From: Trichoplusia ni
Taxonomy: Eukaryota > Arthropoda > Insecta > Lepidoptera > Noctuidae
Length of the DNA stretch: 64,000 nt
Direction of reading: 5' to 3'
NCBI RefSeq assembly: GCF_003590095.1
Contig: NC_039498.1
Coordinates: 2,728,001 to 2,792,000, forward strand
Shown: positions 60,001 to 64,000 of the stretch, one piece after another
Position numbering within the stretch: the first letter of the stretch is position 1
Layout: each line of letters begins with the position of its first letter
Translations under genes and position numbers: made by a program
Notes under the pieces: model-generated
What the model was told of the DNA's origin: nothing
Database searches by the model: none
Seen by the model: only the letters and a program-made list of their open reading frames with translations

Positions 60001-62586
60001 ATAGAACTGCAAGGCCACCGCGACATTAGTCCAATAGCATTAGCGCTCGGAGAAATGACACTTATCTATAGAGCCAGATCGATATTGGCGTTAGATTTAA
60101 TCCTACTTCATGCCACGTGCCATAATATTGCGACGATGGCTTAGAAAGTGTAATTTCTGAAAAACCGAAATTGTTCGTTTTGGCTTTTTGCTAAAATGAA
60201 TGTATACGTAATTCATCATCATCACCCTAGCCTTTTCCAAAATATCGGTCGGCTTCTATTCTAACCAGATCCAGTTAATTACAGTGCTTTACAGGGAGTG
60301 ACTTACCTGACGCCCTCAACCCTGATACCTGGGCAACACGATATTCCTTAGTCGGACTGGTTGGACAGCTTAACCTTTGGTCACCTTGTGCAGATGTAGT
60401 TTAGCTACGAGCACCTTTATGTGTATTTTTTTAAAGGAAAAACGACTCCTGCTCTAAAGAATTTTAACGCGTAATAATTTTAATTTGTATCGCGGGGGAT
60501 TTCAGAAACATTCAGGGCACATGAACAAATACAGCCAGACTCAGGACAAACATTCGTGGATCATTCAAATGCTTGTTCTACGCGGGAATTGAACCCGCGG
60601 CACGTTGCGCTCAGTGGATTTGGCGTGGTGACCTCAACCACTCAGCGATACGTGTTATTGATCTAAACTAAACGCAAGAAGAGTTGTAAGCATGATTACT
60701 TTTAAAACGGAGACGGTCAAATAGCCTAGCCTAGCATCTGTGTAACGTCTGTCGTTTCTGACAACAAAAAGCTTCAAGAATTATTTTAATCCTTAGCTCG
60801 TACTTCTTATTTTTTATTAATAATTGTAAGTCCATCCCACAGGCATTAATTCACTCAGTTTACAAATGTATAAAACTTTTGTTTATCGTGGACCACCTTG
60901 ACAAATGTCTGAGCCTACGCGGGAATTGAACCCACGTATCGTGGACAGTGAGTTTGGCGTGGTTATTGTTTAGTATTTAACTTAAATTAACGCGCGACTG
61001 TTCAGTCACTTTTTAATTTAGTTCTTGATTCAGGTGATTACCTAAATTGATTGTAAAAATACCAATTATTTTATGTATAGGTTTATTTATTGGTTACAAA
61101 GTATGTGGTACAATCTTTAATCTGGAATGATATCCACCAAAACTATTTATAGATATATAAGCACCTAAAGAAGAATACATTTTTTTGCAGTAGTACGATC
61201 CCTTTATTACTCCATGGACTTCTACTTACCCAGTCATCAATCCTACTGTCTGAAGTGATATTTTAAGTACATTTTTTGTTCCCATTTTTCTGTATAAACG
61301 AGTCGGAGTCAGCGACAAAAGTCGATGAACCTAATCAGCTTAGCAAATTGACAAAGTGCCAAAATTTATTGAAAACATCTTAAGTAATGCTGGTTTTAAT
61401 TATGGGTCTTGTAAATCTGATAGTCAAGTGTTCATGCCCATGGACTTTCGTTGCTGACTGTAATAATTTGTCATGTCAACATGACTGCTGTACTGGGTTC
61501 AATTCCCACCCAAAGCAAATGTTCGTATAATAAGCACGATCATTTTAATTGATTTTGCAGCCGTGTCTGAATGAGGTTTGTTTGTGCAGGCTGGCATCGA
61601 GCGTGATCGCGATGTTCGCGGTGGCCATCTTCATTAGCTACGGGCTGCACTGCTACGTGCCGGTGGAGGTGGTGTGGCGCGGCTACCTGCTGCCACATCT
61701 GCAGCGCTCAGGCGCGCCGCCCGCACGTCTGCGCCTCGCCGAGTACGGGCTGCGAGTGGCCCTCTGTCTGCTCACTTGTGAGTACCCCCTTAAACCCATA
61801 AAGCTCCTGACTAACGTTTACGTTTCCCTTTCAGTTTAAAATGTAAGGCTGCTATACTATATGCTGTATTGCGTCATGGTACATATGTCTTAGTAATGGG
61901 CGAATTTTATTTCGCTGCCCCGGCAAACTACGTTCCGCCTTACAGTCGATGATAAGAAAGTAGACAAATTTTTTTTTGCAACTTTTCCATATTTTATCAC
62001 CAGTTAAGCCTTCTCTGGACTTTCACGAATATTTCTAGACTGAAAAAAACGGTTCAGCCATTCTCGAGTTAAGAAGATGTCAGGCTGCAAATAGTGTATT
62101 TATGTGAAGCAAATACTCATCTGATTTCTAATTCTTATATAATTCGCTATTTTGCTATGCGGCCTGCCATATTGGTAAAATAATATCATAGTAATGACGT
62201 TAGTTCTATTTCCCATGCCAATTGTTTATTTTATGAGTAATGAGTTATGACTATCTTCGCTAGTTTTCAGCAGTTTTGATTTACTGTCAACTGTGTTATA
62301 TATAATTTGAACTTGTGTTTCAGTCGTGCTGGCGGTGGCAGTGCCGCGGCTGGGGCTGTTCATCTCGCTGTTCGGCGCGCTGTGCCTGTCGGCGCTGGGC
62401 ATCTGCTTCCCAGCGCTGATGGAGATGTGCGTGTCGTTCCCGGACAAGTTCGGTCCGGGCCGCGTGCGCCTACTGAAGGACGTGCTTCTGTTTATCGTGG
62501 GCGTGGTGGGGCTGGTGGCCGGCACGTACACGGCTCTGCTCAGCATCGTGCGCTCCTTCATGCCGCCGGCCGACTCGCACGCCTAG
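54041..62586 (+). CDS. SLC36-type amino-acid transporter C (diverged paralogue)
   Basis: Coding exons: 54041-54117, 56181-56240, 56322-56472, 56544-56750, 57086-57358, 58298-58473, 61590-61777, 62324-62586; phases agree (464 residues). The N-terminus is hydrophilic and acidic (MMTEDNSKSETVHLQPVGEG), then YDPHEHRQLSKPTNNWET leads into TM1 (HLLKCSLGTGILAMPQAF). Later marks: FLVVYQLGICCVYIVFIADN, ALTAVGVVIALENNMATPKA and, in the last exon, AVAVPRLGLFISLFGALCLS. Core exons of 151 and 207 bases are identical in length to those of A and B, and the intron phases match, so it is a true paralogue in inverted orientation. It is GC-richer at third positions than A and B. The start is the first of two adjacent ATGs, ten bases after an acceptor. 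The donor at 58474 is the less common GTGCGT. AATAAA at 62927 and 62989. Confidence 0.93.
54818..54975 (+). mobile_element. Fossil Helitron-like repeat
   Basis: The start (TATATAATAAATGCGAAAGT), a middle part with ATCCCGGCAATCCCACGGAA and an end with CACACGGACGGAGTCGCGG resemble common lepidopteran short Helitron repeats. Ends are decayed. In intron 1 of gene C. Confidence 0.4.
58535..58732 (+). repeat. Diverged tandem duplication, about 80-base unit
   Basis: Two stretches (about 58535-58614 and 58648-58732) share the order ACCAAAC-ATGC, CCATAGCC/CAATAGCC, AATGACCCAAT/AATAATCCAAT, GACCAGT/GGCCAGT, AGTAAGGA, TTTT. They are aligned by eye with many differences. In the intron after exon 6 of gene C. 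Confidence 0.4.
60213..60370 (-). mobile_element. 5S-type SINE, 5'-truncated minus copy
   Basis: Its reverse complement follows the 3' half of the SINE at 21798-22159: CGTGTTGCCCAGGTA, GGTTGAGG-CGTCAG, CTCCCTGTAAA, GGTTAGAATAGAAGCCGACC and TTTTGGAAAAGGCTAGG, then (GATGAT). The 5S-like head is missing or too decayed. In the intron after exon 6 of gene C. Confidence 0.7.
60430..60660 (-). mobile_element. tRNA-derived SINE, near complete
   Basis: On the minus strand: an A-box-like region with GCTGAGTGGTTGAGGT, B box GCGGGTTCAATTCCCGCG, the body TTTGTCCTGAGTCTGG, and an end at GAGCAGGAGTCGTTTTT. This shows the full order of the family whose parts occur elsewhere in the window. A second, headless-body relative is at 60905-60965. 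Confidence 0.65.
60905..60965 (-). mobile_element. tRNA-derived SINE head fragment
   Basis: CCTACGCGGGAATTGAACCC is a reversed B box in the same context as in 60430-60660, 280 bases away. Only the head region is recognisable. Confidence 0.45.
61470..61545 (+). mobile_element. tRNA-derived SINE fragment
   Basis: A B box (GGGTTCAATTCCCACCC) is followed by AAATGTTCGTATAATAAGCA and CGATCATTT, matching the body of 47101-47262. It ends 45 bases before the splice acceptor of exon 7 of gene C. Confidence 0.5.
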
Positions 62587-63069
62587 CCGCCGCCCAGCTA
62601 GTGGCTGTAGCGGTTCTGCCCCGTTTCCGTTTCGCCCTCCACTAACACGCTTCGCTAAAGTAACTGTTCTTCTGTGATTGCAACATTCAAGTGTTCAAGG
62701 TCTCTGTGATGCTCCGCTCGTAACGTAGGTTAAGTAAAGATACGTCCGATGTTATTGCGCTCAACGACTGCACATTGGTAATCCGCAGGCTCCCGCCGCT
62801 GGTGAGCACTCCATACTAACTTGCGCCGCGCGACTCGCGCTGCCCTATTGGTACGCTGCACCTATTGGTAGTATACCTTCATAGAATACATAGCAGAGTA
62901 TAAATCTACAAACCGTTTCAATATTTAATAAAGTTCAGATTGTTATTGTTTTGTATAGCGAATGTACCTGCTATTATTGTTTTTGTAAAATAAAGTTTGT
63001 TACGGTTAAGCCGGTGTTTGTGTTGCCCTCACCACTCGCAGCAGCTCTAGCCGGATACCTTATAGGAGA

Positions 63070-64000
63070 GGATAATGAAAACTCGTGACGTGTGCAAGGT
63101 AATTTATCGACGATTTATTAGGTACATAAAAGACCGACGGAGACAACGTGTCAGCAGGTTGACTACAGCGTGCACGCGACTCACAGGCACCAGAGCCGCG
63201 CCGCGCGGTACGCACGCGCACCACAAATCAAACTAAATATAAATACAACAATTAACGTTTATTTTCAATCCATAGAACCATATATAAATAAACTTCAAAC
63301 AAAATACTACTCGTATTTTTATGTTGTTGCAATGTAGACAAGCTTCCTACACACAAGTAGCCTCTCGGCGAGGGCGCGTTTCATAACAAAATAAATAAAT
63401 AATAAGGAAGCACAGGAGAGGTATACCTTACCATGCAATGTTCTTACATACGACTCCATCTTATCACGATACCTTAATATTATTACATTATTATATCCAT
63501 GTTACAATTTCTGGGAGAAACAATTATAATATTATGATGTATGTATAGGTACCATTTATACAGAATATTGCATAATTCAATGTATATCTTTTAACAAACA
63601 AGATGGAATATCAAAGGGCGCGCGACGCGGCGACGCGGCCGTCATATATTAAGTTTATTACAATAATATCGTTTGATATGAAACAGTGCATTTCAAAGTT
63701 CAACCGTCACACCTATGTATAGAAACCCTCACATGTAAACTTTTATAGAAAAAACATTTTATTGTTCTCGCTTTGTATCCATAAAATACTTTCAAATGCA
63801 ACAACTTCTTAGTCTTAGTTTATAAACATTAATTTTCTTTCAATTCAATAAACATTCAATTGACTTATTTATCAACGACAAAAACCTACAAAAATATATT
63901 ATAACATTAGCACGAGTCAAATAGAGTGCGGAGGAAACGTCCGGATGACGTCATCAGTGCGTAAGTCGCGGCTGCGCGCGAGCCTACCCGCGGCGCGGGC
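63070..64000 (-). other. Possible 3' end of a further minus-strand gene
   Basis: At the right edge the minus strand has an open frame from the window end to TGA at about 63919 (AGRLARSRDLRTDDVIRTFP). Below it lies an AT-rich stretch like a 3' UTR, with minus-strand AATAAA near 63118-63112. This would make a gene converging on transporter C. The open frame is only about 27 codons, so support is weak. Confidence 0.25.

Overview
This is an AT-rich animal nuclear segment with long introns, canonical GT/AG splice sites and dense fossil transposons. The repeats (5S- and tRNA-derived SINEs, short TC...CTAG Helitrons, a mariner, a MITE) and the gene families point to an insect, most likely a moth or butterfly. 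That assignment is inference from repeat style and protein resemblance; nothing in the window names a species. All exon models below were built by hand from splice consensus, reading phase and family resemblance.

Layout: (1) About 2.84-6.47 kb, plus strand: a small two-coding-exon p25-alpha/TPPP gene. Its probable non-coding first exon lies just downstream of a perfect RFX X-box, the signature of ciliary genes. (2) 10.3-27.7 kb, plus strand: eleven exons of a class B (secretin-type) GPCR, best read as the pigment-dispersing-factor receptor of the circadian system. The start codon exon was not found, and a GC-rich island inside intron 1 may be an alternative promoter. Intron 7 carries a dead mariner that was itself hit by a 5S-derived SINE. 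(3) 33.5-37.2 kb, minus strand: an unrecognised, proline-rich, eight-exon gene (about 401 aa) that only appears when short exons are joined. Its two 3' exons sit between two oppositely oriented Helitron copies. (4) 38.8-41.2 kb and 43.5-47.6 kb, minus strand: two close SLC36 (pathetic-like) amino-acid transporter paralogues in tandem. (5) 54.0-63.0 kb, plus strand: a third, more diverged SLC36 paralogue in the opposite orientation, with the same intron phases in its core. (6) 63.1-64.0 kb: possible 3' end of a further minus-strand gene.

The three transporters form a local cluster made by duplication. They probably move small neutral amino acids across plasma or lysosomal membranes. The receptor, TPPP and the proline-rich gene are not obviously linked to them. 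No CRISPR array, bacterial operon or true tRNA/rRNA gene was seen. The most unusual items are the X-box/TPPP pairing, the unknown proline-rich gene with its Helitron frame, the possible internal promoter and tail extension of the receptor, and the nested SINE-in-mariner.
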